DNA of 64,000 nt from Lithodes maja (lineage: Eukaryota > Arthropoda > Malacostraca > Decapoda > Lithodidae). The translations under genes and the position numbers were made by a program. This document shows, one piece after another, positions 21,954 to 33,865 of the stretch. The notes beneath the pieces are model-generated. The model saw only the letters and a list, made by a program, of their open reading frames with translations, was not told the origin of the DNA and made no database searches. The stretch is from contig JBAKBP010003157.1 of assembly GCA_037953745.1 (NCBI GenBank), positions 1 to 64,000 of the forward strand. Reading direction: 5' to 3'. Each line of letters begins with the position of its first letter. The first letter of the stretch is position 1.

Positions 21954-22196
21954 CTATAAGGGATGAGAAGGAAGGACATTAGTTAGATACGGTAGGGTGG
22001 TGGTGTGTGAGAGAGAGAGAGAGAGAGAGTGTGTGTGTGTGTGTGTCATCATCCTTAGTCACACACACACACACACACACACATTTATAAGGGAGGAAGG
22101 AAGGACATTGGTTACAGTAGGGTAATGGTGTGTGAGAGTCATCAGTCTGTTACACACACATACACAACATAATGGGTAGAGACTCATCACCCTCAG

Positions 22197-22232
<36 letters not shown>

Positions 22233-22320
22233 ACAGTACATGCACATACCGGTCATAATACACACATTACCGTTCACAGAGCTACACACACACACACCAC
22301 GTACACATATAATCTATCTA
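21310..22320. repeat. Compound CA/GT/GA microsatellite array with higher-order units
   Basis: About five higher-order units of 130-195 bp each carry (GT)n, GGTGGGGCGGGAAGGAGGGG, (CA)n and CTATAAGGGATGAGAAGGAAG. They then decay into CA tracts to about 22300. Open frames here are low-complexity artefacts. Confidence 0.9.
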
Positions 22321-22455
22321 TCTATATGCTCAGGCCCAATCCCCATTTTGGGGGTAGCCGACTCAAGACGGAGCAAGAACAGGGAAAACACAAAAACAAC
22401 ATAAAACAACGAATAAACACAGATAAAAAGCACCAACTCACACACATCCAGGTCA
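22311..22455 (-). mobile_element. RTE-like LINE 3' end fragment (RTE-D type)
   Basis: A CTAT-repeat tail is followed by GCTCAGGCCCAATCCCCATT, GGGGGTAGCCGACTCAAGAC and AACACAAAAACAACATAAAAC. The same 3' UTR lies on the plus strand at 29225-29372 and in a related form at 55255-55400. Confidence 0.7.
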
Positions 22456-22503
22456 CATATAATAGTGCCTGCATTCCGAGAACACCATCATCATTATAGT
22501 TAC

Positions 22504-22741
22504 CTATGTATGATTGTATACCGGTACATGTATTGTAAATGTATGATTGTATACCGGTACATGTATTGTAAATGTATGATTGTATACCGGTACATGTATT
22601 GTAAATGTATGATTGTATACCGGTACATGTATTGTAAATGTATGATTGTATACCGGTACATGTATTGTAAATGTATGATTGTATACCGGTACATGTATTG
22701 TAAATGTATGATTGTATACCGGTACATGTATTGTAAATGTA
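22504..22741 (+). repeat. 33-bp minisatellite, seven units
   Basis: The unit contains ATGTATGATTGTATACCGG and TACATGTATTGTAA. The length of 33 bp leaves open frames on both strands (an 11-residue repeat), which are artefacts of the period. Confidence 0.95.
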
Positions 22742-22822
22742 TTGCTATTAGTAAGCCATTATATACAGTTAACCCTATTTGGTTCGAGAGAGGTCTTTTG
22801 GGGCCCACTCTGTTTGGAGATT

Positions 22823-23146
22823 TTAAGGGGAGATCTCCACTTGAGGGATTTTTTTCTTGACCCCTTTCTCCCTCATGTTTAGCCCCATTGCTTTTGATAT
22901 TATAAAACGTTCGCCGTTAGTTTGGCGATTTTAAGAACGTTCACCCCATTTTAAGACCTTTCGTGCCATTCAGGTGTCGATTTTATCCTGGCGAGCGATA
23001 GCGAGCCTGTAATTTAAGAGGAAACGGCCTTCGGCCGGGACATTTTTCTACCGAAAAATGTACAAATTTATCTTGAAAGGGACTCAAGGGGGTGTAATTT
23101 TAAGCTTGATGGAATTCTAGGCAACGAACTAAAAACCTCCCCTTAA
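22823..23146 (+). mobile_element. TM1 MITE copy, full length
   Basis: TTAAGGGGAGATCTCCACTT to AAACCTCCCCTTAA. It is slightly shorter (324 bp) because one of the internal 33-bp repeats is partly deleted. Confidence 0.85.
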
Positions 23147-23420
23147 GGCGTCATACCCAGTAGTTTGGTGATCATAAGTCGCTTCACACCATTAGTTTGG
23201 CGATAATAAGACACCTCACCCCATTCAGGTGTCGATTTTTTTTTTTCTGGGCGAGTCTGGAACTTAGAAGAAATCGGCCTTCGGACATTTCTCGATTGAA
23301 AAATGTACGCATTTACATTGAAGGTGGTCTGGGTGAGCCTTTTTTTTAGACTGAAGGAAGTCTGGGAAGGCGTGTTTTTTGTTAGCCTAGGGGGCAAACT
23401 AAAACACATTGCTCGAAAAT
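23147..23420 (+). mobile_element. Diverged TM1-like sequence
   Basis: AGTTTGGCGATAATAAGACACC, CCCATTCAGGTGTCGATTTT, CGGCCTTCGG and AAAAATGTACGCATTTA follow TM1 order at low similarity, abutting an intact TM1 copy. It belongs with the relic at 925-1245. Confidence 0.5.
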
Positions 23421-25282
23421 GACAAAAACAAGCAAACAAAATCCTTATTGACCCTTTCTGTAACGGGGAAATATTTTAATTTTATTCTAGCTAGGCCTAT
23501 ATTTAGAGGATTTTGTGCAGTTTAAGAATGATCTGTGGTAGTAAAAAGTGAGATAGTTCGAAGCCTTTTAATTGCTAGAGGCCCTTTTGAAACTGAATAA
23601 AATCGTCTAATAGTAGCTAGACTATAGTTAAAGGAAGTCGCCGGTACAGAAGGAGTTAAAAATACACCCAAATATCCTAATAATCTCCAAGACGTCGGAT
23701 CAGCTAGCCTATGTGGATTTAGGATGGGAGGCGGCGATACTAGGGCCGATACTTAATTAAGGCTACCCCTCAACATCATCATCATCATCATCATCGATAC
23801 TGTCAAGCTCTCTGGTTAAGGTCATGTGTGTGTATTTGTGTGTGTGTGTTAGAAAATCGCCTCAACTTGCGTCTCCCAAATATTGACCAAATTTACGATA
23901 AAAATATATATTATAGCCTAGGCCTATTCCCACAAGTAGGCTAGGCATCGTCATATCTGTAATTGAAACTTCAAGGGTACTTAGGCTACGTGAAACATAG
24001 GCATGATAAGTTACATAGCCTAAGCCTAGCCTATTTGAAAAAAAATATATATATAGCCTAGGCTAAAAAAAATAGAGGTAGGCTACTTAGGCCTATTATC
24101 GAAACTACCACTAATTATTTCTCAATATTTGAACTTTGAAGGCTATTATAGAATAAGGATGTAAGGATGTTGCAAAGATCATATTAATATTTGTTTCAAC
24201 CTCCAGATTTTTTTTTTTTTTATGTGCACTATATAAAGCACTGTAAAAACAAAAATCAATCTCCCTATACCTCTCCCTATTGACGGCAGTGAAAATCTTA
24301 TTAAGCCCCTTACTGTCAAAATAGATGCTGATTTCAATAAATCATGGGGAGGGTGATGGGGGAGCAAAAAAAAAAAAAAAAAAATCAACCCATCCTGTAT
24401 CCAAAGGCAAAACAAAATATGTATATTTACTCTGAAAAATGAAAATGACTTAGGCCTACATCTCAGTATCTTAAGATCGTTGGATAATGGGAAAAATACA
24501 ATTTTCCGGGGATTGTAACTAATTTCAACTACCGGTATTATATAAACTATAATGATGAAAACTACCTAAAACCGAAAAGAAATACCATGGAAAAATTAGT
24601 GGTAGCCTAGCCTAGTTTCGGTTATATTTTCCAAAATAGATAGGCCTAGGCTAGGCCTAAATAACACTTACCTGGCTACTGGCAAAGCACTAGGCTTAGC
24701 CTAAATTCTTCCACTGTCCAATGGCACAAATTAGCAATATAGGCTATTGCTATTCTTACTCACAGTCACACATCAGAATTCTGAACTGAATTGGACACTA
24801 CTAAAATACATTTTGTTCCGCATTAGGCTACTGTATCGGATGATACAAGTCATTTGAGACTAGTTTGACATCTCTACCACAAATTCCACAATATAGCCTA
24901 CAGCTTGGGGTAAAAGTTTTTATCGGGCGTACCACTACCGACATCCAGCATAACTCGACCTCTAAACCATTATCCTAACCAAACAACCTAACCTAGTATT
25001 CATGTAGTAATGAGAATACTAGGTTATCAACAACTACTACTAGGCCTAATACTAGTACTAGGCCTACTACTAGGCCTAATACTAATAATAATAGGTTTAT
25101 TTTCAACGACACTAGTGCAGCGTTATGAGAAACAATTTATTGGGGAAAATAGGCACCAATAGATTCGCCATATTTTTCTCCATATAGCCTAGACCTAGTC
25201 CGCATGGAGGATTTTCGTTATCAACAAATTGAAAAAATACCCACTTCACAGACAAATACACCAAAAATCTAAGTCAAAGCGG
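23421..25282. other. No gene recognised; AGGCCTA-rich DNA
   Basis: AT-rich sequence with many TAGGCCTA palindromes, a (CAT)n tract near 23771 and a poly-A near 24367. Part of it (24281-24600) matches the 33920-34740 block, including CATCCTGTATCCAA and TCTTAAGATCGTTGGATAA. I see no exon. Confidence 0.6.
24281..24600. repeat. Dispersed repeat shared with 33920-34740
   Basis: Shared landmarks in the same order: a TGATTTCAAT.AATCA block, CATCCTGTATCCAA.GGC, CTTAAGATCGTTGGATAA and AAACTAA stretches. It is divergent. Family not identified. Confidence 0.5.
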
Positions 25283-25355
25283 GGGCGTGGGGGCGGCAGC
25301 CCCCACCTATAATACTAGGATAGGTTAGGTAAGGTTGTTAGGTTAGGCTAATGTC
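25283..25355 (-). repeat. Hairpin-TTAGG module
   Basis: The hairpin GTGGGGGCGGCAGCCCCCAC has 8-bp perfect stems and a 4-base loop. It is followed by CTATAATACTAG and TAGGTTAGGTAAGGTTGTTAGG. The module also occurs in the 10.6-12.2 kb array and at 33 kb, 35 kb and 37 kb. Sequence from here to 26080 holds no gene that I can see. Confidence 0.8.
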
Positions 25356-26102
25356 CTTTCAAAGGGGTATCCTATAGCCTAGGCTAGTAAACATAGTAGG
25401 ATAGCCTATACCCGGTCAGAGGTAAGAAGAAGAGTCCTGCAGTAGTCTCCTTGAATGCTACCTAATAATAATATATACTAGAGAAAAAATACGAGTTAGA
25501 AAGTGCAAGTATGGTCCGAGTTGATAGGGGGTAGAGAGGGGGGGGGGGGGGTTCAGACCAACAGGTGGGCCGCAAGAAACTTTCCACAGGTACACAGAGC
25601 GAGAGAGAATAGATGGTTGACTACTCTACTATCCTTCCTCCTTACCTGAGTGAGCAGCGAGGATAGTACACAACTCCACACGATAATCCTGGTTCTCCTA
25701 GCAGCACCCATGTTGTGTCAATAATAAACACACGATACAACAGACCCCGCGGCCACCAGAACATAGCACCACCACCTCACTCCACCATTCACTTTTCCCT
25801 CCACATTGACCTGTATTTTAGGACATTTTGCCGGCTGAGGGATTGATTGGACTGAAGGCTGAAGCTGGCTCCGCTCCAGGCTCAGAGTCCGCCTGGGTGC
25901 AGTGTTCTCAATTCCCTTTGCGCTAGATTCACTCTTAAAAATTTGTTAAATGCTGCGAATTATGCCGCGTTTTCACAGTTTATTCTGGTTATCACTAGAC
26001 GATGTTATGCAGCTTAAGAAAGATCTGTGCGAAGTAGAGGGGTAAAAGGCTTTCTCAGTTAACTCACAGATACTCACAGAAGATACCCGGGTAGGAGGCT
26101 GT

Positions 26103-26660
26103 TCAGCCTATGAGACCCGGCTCATAATTTATTTCATTACTTGGTGTGTGGCTTGGGTGGACGTGTCTTAATTTCTTAATTTTGGCTTTAAAATCATTGA
26201 ACTTTAGCTCTTGGTCACCCCAAACTATATCTAATGCATTTTCAAATTTTAACACACTGTTCACACTTATCACTTCTTCAGGAAGGTCATTCCAGTTCTC
26301 CACCACTCTATTTCTAAAAAAGTTCTTCCTGATGTTGAGTCTTGACCTCCTCTTAAACAATTTCTTGCTGTGTCCTCTGGTGCGATCATCCTCCTGCAGC
26401 GTGAAGAGTCCCCTACTCGCCTCCTCCTCATACACCCCTTGTAAGATTTTGTAAGTTTCTATCATTTTCCCTCTGGCTCTTCTATATGCCAACGTTGGTA
26501 AATTTAGCTTCCGAAGTCTCTCTTCATATGTTAAGTCCTTTAAAGATGGTACCAACTTAGTCACTCTCCTTTGCACTTTTTCAATAGCCGTGATATCCTT
26601 AATTTTGTAGGGACTCCAGACAGGACTTGCATACTCCAGAATTGGTCTGACCAGGGCCAC
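26103..26660 (-). pseudogene. CR1-like LINE C-terminal remnant (LINE-G)
   Basis: A 185-codon frame on the minus strand starts inside the reverse transcriptase connection (MALVRPILEYASPVWSPY) and continues through KVQRRVTKLVPSL and the NFFRNRVVENWNDLPEEVI motif to a stop. The palm and everything upstream are lost, so it is a 5'-truncated copy. It is closest in layout to LINE-C in this window. Confidence 0.75.
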
Positions 26661-26769
26661 AAACCCTCTGACTTCCAGATACTCTTCCTAATCTGAATAA
26701 ACTCGTCTAATAATTGCCAGAAAACAGAAAGGAAATCCGCCATAGGGTTAAACTTATATGTATCTGTAG

Positions 26770-28670
26770 TGTGTTAAATGATTGCAAATAATGCTTAATG
26801 AATATAAAAATTTGAAACAAAGAGTGAAGAGGGCGATACAAGACGCTAAAAGGAAGACAGATGAGGCATATGGGAGAAAGATTAGTGAACAGTTTCTGAA
26901 TGACAGGAAAGCATACTACAGAACTGTGAAAGAAGCCAGAGGGAAGAAGACTGAGAGTGTCTCAGGTGGTAGGATGAGGGACATGAATGGGGAAGTGGTA
27001 GAGGGTGATGGTGTGGTGAAAGTATGGAAAGATCATTTTAGTAGCTTAGCTGTAAAGAGTAGGGGGAAGGCAAAGATCTCATCCATAGGAATGGAGAGAG
27101 GTAGAATAAACAGGGTAATTGAAAGCCAGATAAGCAGAGAAGAAGTAAAAGAAGCAATCAATAGACTTAAAATGGGCAAAGCTGCTGGAGTAGATAACAT
27201 CCCAGGTGAAATGCTGAGATATGGAGGAGAAGAAGCTGTTGACATAATGCATAGGTTATGTAAATTAGCATGGGAAAAGGAAAGTGTACCAGAGGACTGG
27301 AGGAAAGCAGTGATAGTACCCTTGTACAAAGGGAAGGGTAGTAAAGAAGAGTGTAAGAATTATAGGGGAATTAGCTTGCTTAGCATACCTGGAAAGGTAC
27401 ACGCAAGAGTAGTAACACAGAGGCTACAGAAGATAACGGATGACAAAATAAGCGAGGAACAGGGAGGTTTAAAAAAGGGCAGGGGCTGCGTTGACCAGAT
27501 AGCCTCAATGCGATTGTTGGTAGAGAAGTATCTGGCCAAAAACAGAAAACTCTATACAGCATTCATGGATTTGGAAAAAGCCTACGACAAAGTAGACTGG
27601 GAGGGCCTGTGGGATGTGTTAACAGTATAATTGGTGTGGGAGGAAAGTTGCTAATGGCAGTACAAAAAAATTATAGGAATGCAATGGCAAATGTGAAGGT
27701 AGGGGATAAGTTAAGTGAAAGTTTTGAGGTCAATGTAGGTGTAAGACAGGGATATGTCATGTCAGCTTGGTTGTTCAATATATACATGGATGGAGTGATT
27801 AGGGAATGTAGGGCTGTATCAATGGGTGTGGGAGCTAGACTGGAATCAGAGGGAAGAACATGGAAGATTTTAACATGCCTATATGCTGACGATGCAGTCC
27901 TGTTGGCGGAAAATGCTGAAGAACTTCAGAGAGTGGTCACTGACTTTGACAGGGTATGTGAAAAGAGAAAGTTAAAGGTCAATGTAGGGAAATGTAAGGT
28001 AATGGTGTTTGAGAGAAGAATGCACGAAACTAGATTTTAAGGAAAAATATAGAATCAAGAAAGAACACAAGAAAAGTTGTAAAATAAAATTGAAAAATTA
28101 AGTACTAGAAGAGGTTGAAAGTTTCAAGTATTTGGGAGCTGTACTATGCAAATATGGTAAAATGGAGAGTGAGATAAAAGAGAGAAAAATGCAAGGGAGG
28201 AAAGTGATTGGAGAACTTGATAGTATTCTCAAAGGAAGAATGGTTAGCCAGGAAGTCAAAAAGTCACTGAGAAACAGTGTGCTGCTCCCAACACTCTCGT
28301 ATGGAAGCGAGACATGGACGGCAAGTGACGAGGACCTCTTCAAACTAAGAGCTGTGGAGATGAGCTTTTTCAGAATGGCAGCTGGTATGAATAGGCTAGA
28401 TGGGCCAAGTAATAGGGAAGTGTAAGAGTCCTTTGGAATGGAAGAGCAGGCTTTGGGCATTGATTGTGGTGTGGTTGAGTGGATAAAGAGAAGTACTTTG
28501 AGGTGGTATGGTCATGTTCAGAGAATGGATGAAGACAGAATGCCAAGAAAGATATATGGGAGTCAGGTGAGTGGAACCGCTAGTAGTGGAAGACCACCTA
28601 TGGTATGGGAAAAGAAAGTGGAAAAATATATTGAAGAAATAATGCTTACTGTAGGTTAGGAAAATATAGT
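26770..28670 (+). pseudogene. RTE-like LINE polymerase remnant
   Basis: The open segments 26782-27630, 27609-28040, 28132-28425 and 28438-28659 encode one polymerase in order: the finger region (GKAAGVDNIPGEMLRYGG), LYKGKGSKEECKNYRGISLL, palm A AFMDLEKAYDKVDW, VRQGYVMSAWLFNIYMDG, palm C YADDAVLLAENAEELQ, then TYGSETW-type and RWYGHVQRM motifs typical of RTE-group C-termini. There is a frameshift near 27610, an AT-rich disruption at 28040-28110 and an in-frame stop at 28423. The catalytic motifs survive but the frame does not. Confidence 0.8.
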
Positions 28671-28779
28671 TTAGTCTGTGCTGAAATATGTAGCCTATTT
28701 ATAGTGACAATGAGCCTATGAAAGAAAACGGACCCATTCAATATTATTATTATGCTCATCTATTATATTTCTCATATAT

Positions 28780-29372
28780 TGTATTATGGATGGTGTGGTG
28801 AGGGAGGTGAAAAGGAGAACTATGGGAAGAGGATTGGGTTTAATAGGAAAAAAAGAATGGTAGAGATTGGGAGTTGAATCAGTTGCTGTTCGCTGATGAC
28901 ACAGCATTGGTGGCGGATTCTGATGAGAAACTGCAGCGGGTAGTCAAAGAGTTTGGTGTGGTTTGTGGAAGGAGGAAACTGAAGGTGAACGTCAATAAAA
29001 GTAAAGTAATGGTGTGTAATAGGGGAGAGCATAGGGTGAATCTAGATGTGTGGCTGGATGGGGAAATATTGGAACAAGTAGAGTGTTTTAAATATCTAGG
29101 AGGAACGATATAAGCAGGAGTGGAGGTATGGAAGTGGAGATCGGAACCTCTCCGGGTGGTCGGGGGCCGGGGGAGTGCTGGAGCGACCTTGGTGACCCTG
29201 GTCTCTGGGTCTTCTCCTGGGTGGCCTAGATGTGTGTGAGTTTGTGCTTTTTATCTGTGTTTATTTGTTGTTTTATGTTGTTTTTGTGTTTTCCCTGTTC
29301 TTGCTCTGTCTTGAGTCGGCTACCCCCAAAATGGGGATTGGGCCTGAGCATATAGATAGATAGATAGATTAT
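28780..29372 (+). mobile_element. RTE-like LINE fragment with internal deletion and GATA tail (RTE-D)
   Basis: The coding part 28874-29113 has LLFADDTALVADSDEKLQR and KLKVNVNKSKVMV, the palm C and following region. The C-terminal domain is then deleted, and the 3' UTR GTCTTGAGTCGGCTACCCCC and a (GATA)n tail follow. A second RTE-type remnant lies just upstream. Confidence 0.75.
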
Positions 29373-30144
29373 ATTTTGTAATTATAAGATTAGTCTATGC
29401 ATTTTTAGGTTTCTTTGTATTTTTAGTTGGTCTATAAGTATTGAATTAATCTAGTTATAGGAATTTTGAACATATGATACTCATGTAGATAAGATAGGGC
29501 AGGATGGGATTTTGGCGCAATTTGATCTGAGTGGAACCCTGTCAGGGGTTAATCCTTGTTATATGTGTTGTACGGTGAGTTTAATATTTATTTCTTAGTG
29601 AACTTATTTGTGAATATACGAAGGTTAATTTGTGGATTATGTGAATGACTGATTTATTATTTAGGAGTTATAATTGATTACAGTTGTGTTGTGGGAAAAC
29701 CTTTTGAGACATGTCAAACTTTTGCTTTTGGTATTATATGATCTTAATCAGTTTTATGTTGTTCACAGGTAAACACATACATTACCTGGGTGACTTATTT
29801 TGCCTTAAATAAACTATTTGTTAATAGATAAATATTCTTTTGATCCCCAAGTAGTTATTTTATAGCCACTTTGCTACACTTGGTGGAGATGCAGGGTAGG
29901 CTAACACATTGAGTTATCCATTTGAAAAATGTATCTGCACGTTTTGGCTCTGTTGTAAATAATAAGTCACCTGGGTGATGTAGCAGAGGGAAAGCAGATA
30001 AAGTTTTAAGACAATGAGGACTGGCTAGGAGCCAAGGATGACACATTGGACCAGGAGTCACAGTGTTGGTGACTAACTATATAGGCCTCAGCTGATCGTC
30101 ATTGCAATCCAGATGTATCACCCCATCACAGGATTTAGGACATC
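29373..30144. other. No gene recognised
   Basis: AT-rich sequence. Short frames carry no domain. The next repeat begins after GACGATCAGCTGAGGCC-type sequence. Confidence 0.5.
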
Positions 30145-30440
30145 CAACAAGACTTCTATGAACTCTGGATTCACCGAAGCCGCTCCAGAAGCTTGGTTCA
30201 ACGAGATGAGATCTGTCTCTGAGAGGGCAGCGGGGGAGGGGATTATCAGCCCATGGGCTTGCAACCCAGGGCCAAAGCCCCCACCATCCGCAGCCCCCCT
30301 TAGGCTACAGTGCCACCCAATCGGGCGGTCTCGCCAGCACCTACTGTAGAAGGAAAAGTATTACAGTAAAAGAGACAGACAGAAACGGCTAAGGTAGGGT
30401 AAAGGATGCCAAACCTCACTCTGGATAGGACCAGCCTTCA
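30145..30440 (-). repeat. Dispersed repeat family R1, copy 2
   Basis: Inverted copy of 34-325, including GCCACCCAATCGGGCGGTCT and GAGATGAGATCTGTCTCTGA. Small indels separate the copies. Confidence 0.65.
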
Positions 30441-30734
30441 CCCAGGCTATCAGCTTCGGCCTATCAATAGGCTTTACCTTTTTCAGTGTAGATTTCTGTG
30501 TATTTCCTATTGCAGTTTTTGTAAATATAACTAGGCTACTATGTTAACTTCAGTATATTTTATGGACGTATTTCTTCTTTATATTCTGACTATCAGTGGT
30601 CCGATTTTATTTAGTTTAGGAAGGAATTTTGGAAGTCAGATGATAATTTACCTTTTGAGGATTAAGGCACGTTTTAGCAGTTTCTCCTGGCAATATTATT
30701 CAGATTAAGAAGGATATACGAAAGTCAGGGGGTT

Positions 30735-30990
30735 ACTTGAGATAGTCCTTACCCTTTGAATGGCCAGAGCTAGATCCTTCCTAAGCTGTATAAAATCGTC
30801 TAATTACGTAACCTTAAATCGTCTAAAGATGTAGCCTTATTTGAGATAGTCTTTACCCTTTGAAATTCCCAGAGATCCTTCCTAAACTGTATAAAATCGT
30901 CTAAGGAAGTAGCCTTATTTGAGATAGTCTGTACTCTTTGAATTCCCAGAGAATGTCTAAGCTGTCTAAAATCGCCTAAGGATGTAATTT
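30735..30990 (+). repeat. Short tandem repeat of about 70-78 bp
   Basis: Three to four degenerate units share TTTGAGATAGTC, ACCCTTTGAA, CCCAGAG and TGTATAAAATCGTCTAA. The last motif is also part of the FB1 foldback family. Confidence 0.65.
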
Positions 30991-31014
30991 GGCTCTTGAT
31001 GCCTTCCCCTCCTC

Positions 31015-31450
31015 TTGGCGATGGGTTTGGTATTGCGCCTTCAAGGGTCTTTCAGGTGTAGATCACAATGTTATGTAGCGCTCCCTTCATCTTTGTAGGG
31101 AGTACAACTTTAGGTGCTTCAGTCTCTCCCAGTAGTTCAAGGAATCTCTGGATATTTTTCTACTGAACATCGATCTTTGTATTTGTTATAACTCTTGTAT
31201 CTTTTTAACTTTATAGGGAGACCACAGCTGACATGAATACTCCATGTTAGAGACTACAAGTGTTTTCCAAAGGGGTAGATGGTGTTCTGGGTTTCTGGTC
31301 ATGAAGGTTCGAAGAATCCACCCAGTCATCTGTCGAACTGACCTGGCTGCTTGATGGATGTGCTCACTGAAGGTGCAGTCGTTATTCATCCTTACTCCCT
31401 GGAGGTCTCTGAGCCATTTGTTGTCTTTAATCTGGTCGTTGCCCACTATA
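31015..31450 (-). pseudogene. LINE reverse transcriptase fragment
   Basis: The minus-strand frame 31446-31186 reads DLQGVRMNNDCTFSEHIHQA, then WILRTFMTRN and VVSNMEYSCQLWSPYK. This is the region after the palm of a CR1/jockey-like polymerase (the LGV-like strand and the YCS.LWSP motif). Both sides are lost. Confidence 0.6.
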
Positions 31451-31462
31451 TATTCATATTCC

Positions 31463-31616
31463 TTAAGGGGACATGGGTAGTTTTCCTGGACAACTTTTCT
31501 CCCTCATGTTTAGCCCCATTAGTTTTCAGATGTTAAGATATTTGCCCCATTAGTTAGTCGATTTTAAGACCTTTTGCCCGATTTCGTCGTCAATATTTAG
31601 ACCTTTCGTACTATAA
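31463..31616 (+). mobile_element. TM1-like MITE, truncated and diverged
   Basis: It starts TTAAGGGGACATGGGTAG, then has CTCCCTCATGTTTAGCCCCA and three TTTTAAGA-type repeats. The right half is absent. The beginning differs from the main TM1 group. Confidence 0.6.
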
Positions 31617-31689
31617 TGTGAATGTGGTGGTAACTTCTAGCCGAATGTGAATGTGAATGTGGTGATAACTTCTAGCCGAATGTGAATGT

Positions 31690-31820
31690 GGTGGTAACTT
31701 CGGTAAGATAGAAGACCCTGGATCGAACCCCTGCCACGGGCCCACGGTGGACATATACAGACAGACTAGGCACAGATAACAAAACCACTCCAACAGCTTC
31801 CTCTCTCTCCAACACCCCTT
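31690..31820 (+). mobile_element. SINE family S1 copy
   Basis: A box-B-like GGATCGAACCCC is followed by ACGGTGGACATATACAGACA and a 3' part (AACAAAACCACTCCAACAGC, TTCCTCTCTCTCC) shared with 17745 and 45290. Box A is not clear, so the tRNA origin is inferred. Confidence 0.45.
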
Positions 31821-32985
31821 CTGGTAAAATTGAAGGTAACGTTCAACAAGACTAGGCTAGGCTACATGTCACTAGCCTCTACATCGGCCTTATTGACCAT
31901 GTTTTTTGTTATTTTCTTCAAGGAATATAGGCTAGGCTAGTGTTTCATAGTTGTTTTGCATGGTTTGAGTGGAGGATTTGCATAAACTTACCCATTAGGC
32001 TAGGCTATCTATGATCTATCCATCATCTGAACTTCTGAAGAGACCGGGAATAGGCTATCCTACCTAATCCGGTACGATTTTAGTTACTGGACACCTACTG
32101 TATTTGACAGGTAGGCCTACCGCCAACGATTTAATATATTTTTTGGTATATATTAAGCAAACCACCCACCAATTTTCATGACAATTTTGAAATGCATTTT
32201 GGAATCCCTATAAACTGTACTTCATTTTTATGTAAGTTTGATAATTTGGAAAAATCGATTAAGGGAGAAAATTAACATTGAAAATGATGTGTAAAAAGTC
32301 TCCCATAAACGGCGGCCCGCTATGTTATTGTAATTTGCGGCCTAATTTCGTCTGTTAATTCACTTTCTCCTTAATTGGACCCCCTATGAAGTACAACAGA
32401 TTATGATGACATAAGTGACGGGTGTTTAGAGGGGGCAGAGCTCCCCCTTCAACATATTATGTGTCCCACAGTAACTTCTATTATATAAACAACCCAAGAA
32501 TTTTCACAAATTTTTAAAATTTCATTTAGGATGTAATATAACCTATACTCCATGTTAAAATAAGTGTCAACCCTCGAAAAATTCTATTAAGGGAGATACA
32601 GAACCTAGAACCTGTAACCTGTAACGATATTTGTCCAGAGTTTCCCACAGACGCCACCCCGCTAGGTCAGCCATGTTGATACTATAATTGAGGAGCGCTT
32701 TTATCGTAAATATTCGAATATAACGCCCTCTGCCTTTCTCTATGTGAACTAATGATCAACACGTCACTATGTTTCTGCCATATTATTGGTTATTTTTTGG
32801 TATACGTCACCATACGTCACGGTATTGAAGGAGTCACCCAATCATGGATCAATATATGGACAATTACGTCATTTTAGTCAGCCAATGAGTGCATTGAACT
32901 ACAGCCCACCGACAGGCAGCATGGTTTTAAATGTCAGTTGCAGGATGGCCAGTGTCTGTAGTGGTTGTGCACTTACCCCTGAACA

Positions 32986-33181
32986 ATAATTATACAAATT
33001 TCTCAAAACAACCAGGCAGCCCTTAAGATACTTACAGACCACGGTATATTGCCTACAAGTGTTGAGTGTCCTAGGTGTGGACATCCTTGCCATTACCGGC
33101 CAGATAAAGATCACTGGCGGTGTACACACCATTATTACGAGGAGAAGTCCAGAACACGCCGTCACTGTCCCTTTGTTACAT
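32986..33181 (+). pseudogene. Zinc-ribbon fragment, possibly Merlin/ISXO2-like transposase N-terminus
   Basis: An open segment bounded by a TGA upstream and a TAA downstream reads KILTDHGILP, VECPRCGHPCHY, DHWRC and RRHCPFVT. The LxxHGxLP stretch before a CPxCG..WRC zinc ribbon resembles the N-terminus of Merlin/ISXO2-like transposases. No DDE domain follows. It lies inside the segment that distinguishes duplicated block A from B. I am not sure of the family. Confidence 0.4.
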
Positions 33182-33463
33182 AAGGTTGGTTATTATTATA
33201 GATGTAAAAATTTATATAAAGTTTATTTGCACCTATAGTGTTTTTTCGGTATTATTCTAGCGTTACTTACACAGCGCACCCATCAATTTCTATGACTTCA
33301 TTCCTATATATGTCAGTAGCGGCGGAAATGCATTAAAGCAATTATAGCTACTGTAAAAAACATAGACGGCACACAACACGACTCGGCGGACCTCTTTCTC
33401 CCTGCATTTCAGTCTAATTAACACTAGGAATTGACATAATTTTCTATCCAATGTACTATCCAA

Positions 33464-33865
33464 CCAGCGGGGGTGTGGGGGTGGCAGCCCCCACCCATAA
33501 TACTAGGTTAGGTTAGGTAAGGTTGGTAGGTTAGGCTAAAATCTTTAATGTTGCTTAATTGTTGGATAATGGATAATGAGCTTACTGGGTAAGCTCATTT
33601 TCTATCCCATGTATGATGTACCATCCAACCAGCAGGGGTGTGGGGGCGGCAGCCCCCACCCATAATACTAGGCTAGGTTAGGTAAGGTTGGTAGGTTAGG
33701 CTAAAATCTTTAATGTTGGTTAATTGTTGGATAATTAGCTTACTGGGTAAGTTCATTTTCTATCCCATGTACCATCCAACCAGCGGGGGTGTGGGGGCGG
33801 CAGCCCCCACCATAATACTAGGTTAGGTTAGGTAAGGTTGGCAGGTTAGGCTAATATCTTTAATG
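33464..33865 (-). repeat. Three tandem hairpin-TTAGG modules, about 155-bp period
   Basis: GGGGGTGTGGGGGCGGCAGC and its variants occur at about 33467, 33635 and 33783, each followed by CCCATAATACTAGG, TTAGGTTAGGTAAGGTTGG and AATCTTTAATGTTG.TTAATTG. The stem and the CTAG are conserved in all. Confidence 0.85.

Noticed and set aside
21785..22295. Cys/Val-rich small frames resembling short secreted peptides
   Set aside because: They are translations of CA/GT microsatellites.
22465..22860. Open frames on both strands with an 11-residue repeat
   Set aside because: They are produced by a 33-bp minisatellite whose period is a multiple of three. No domain and no coding signal outside the array.
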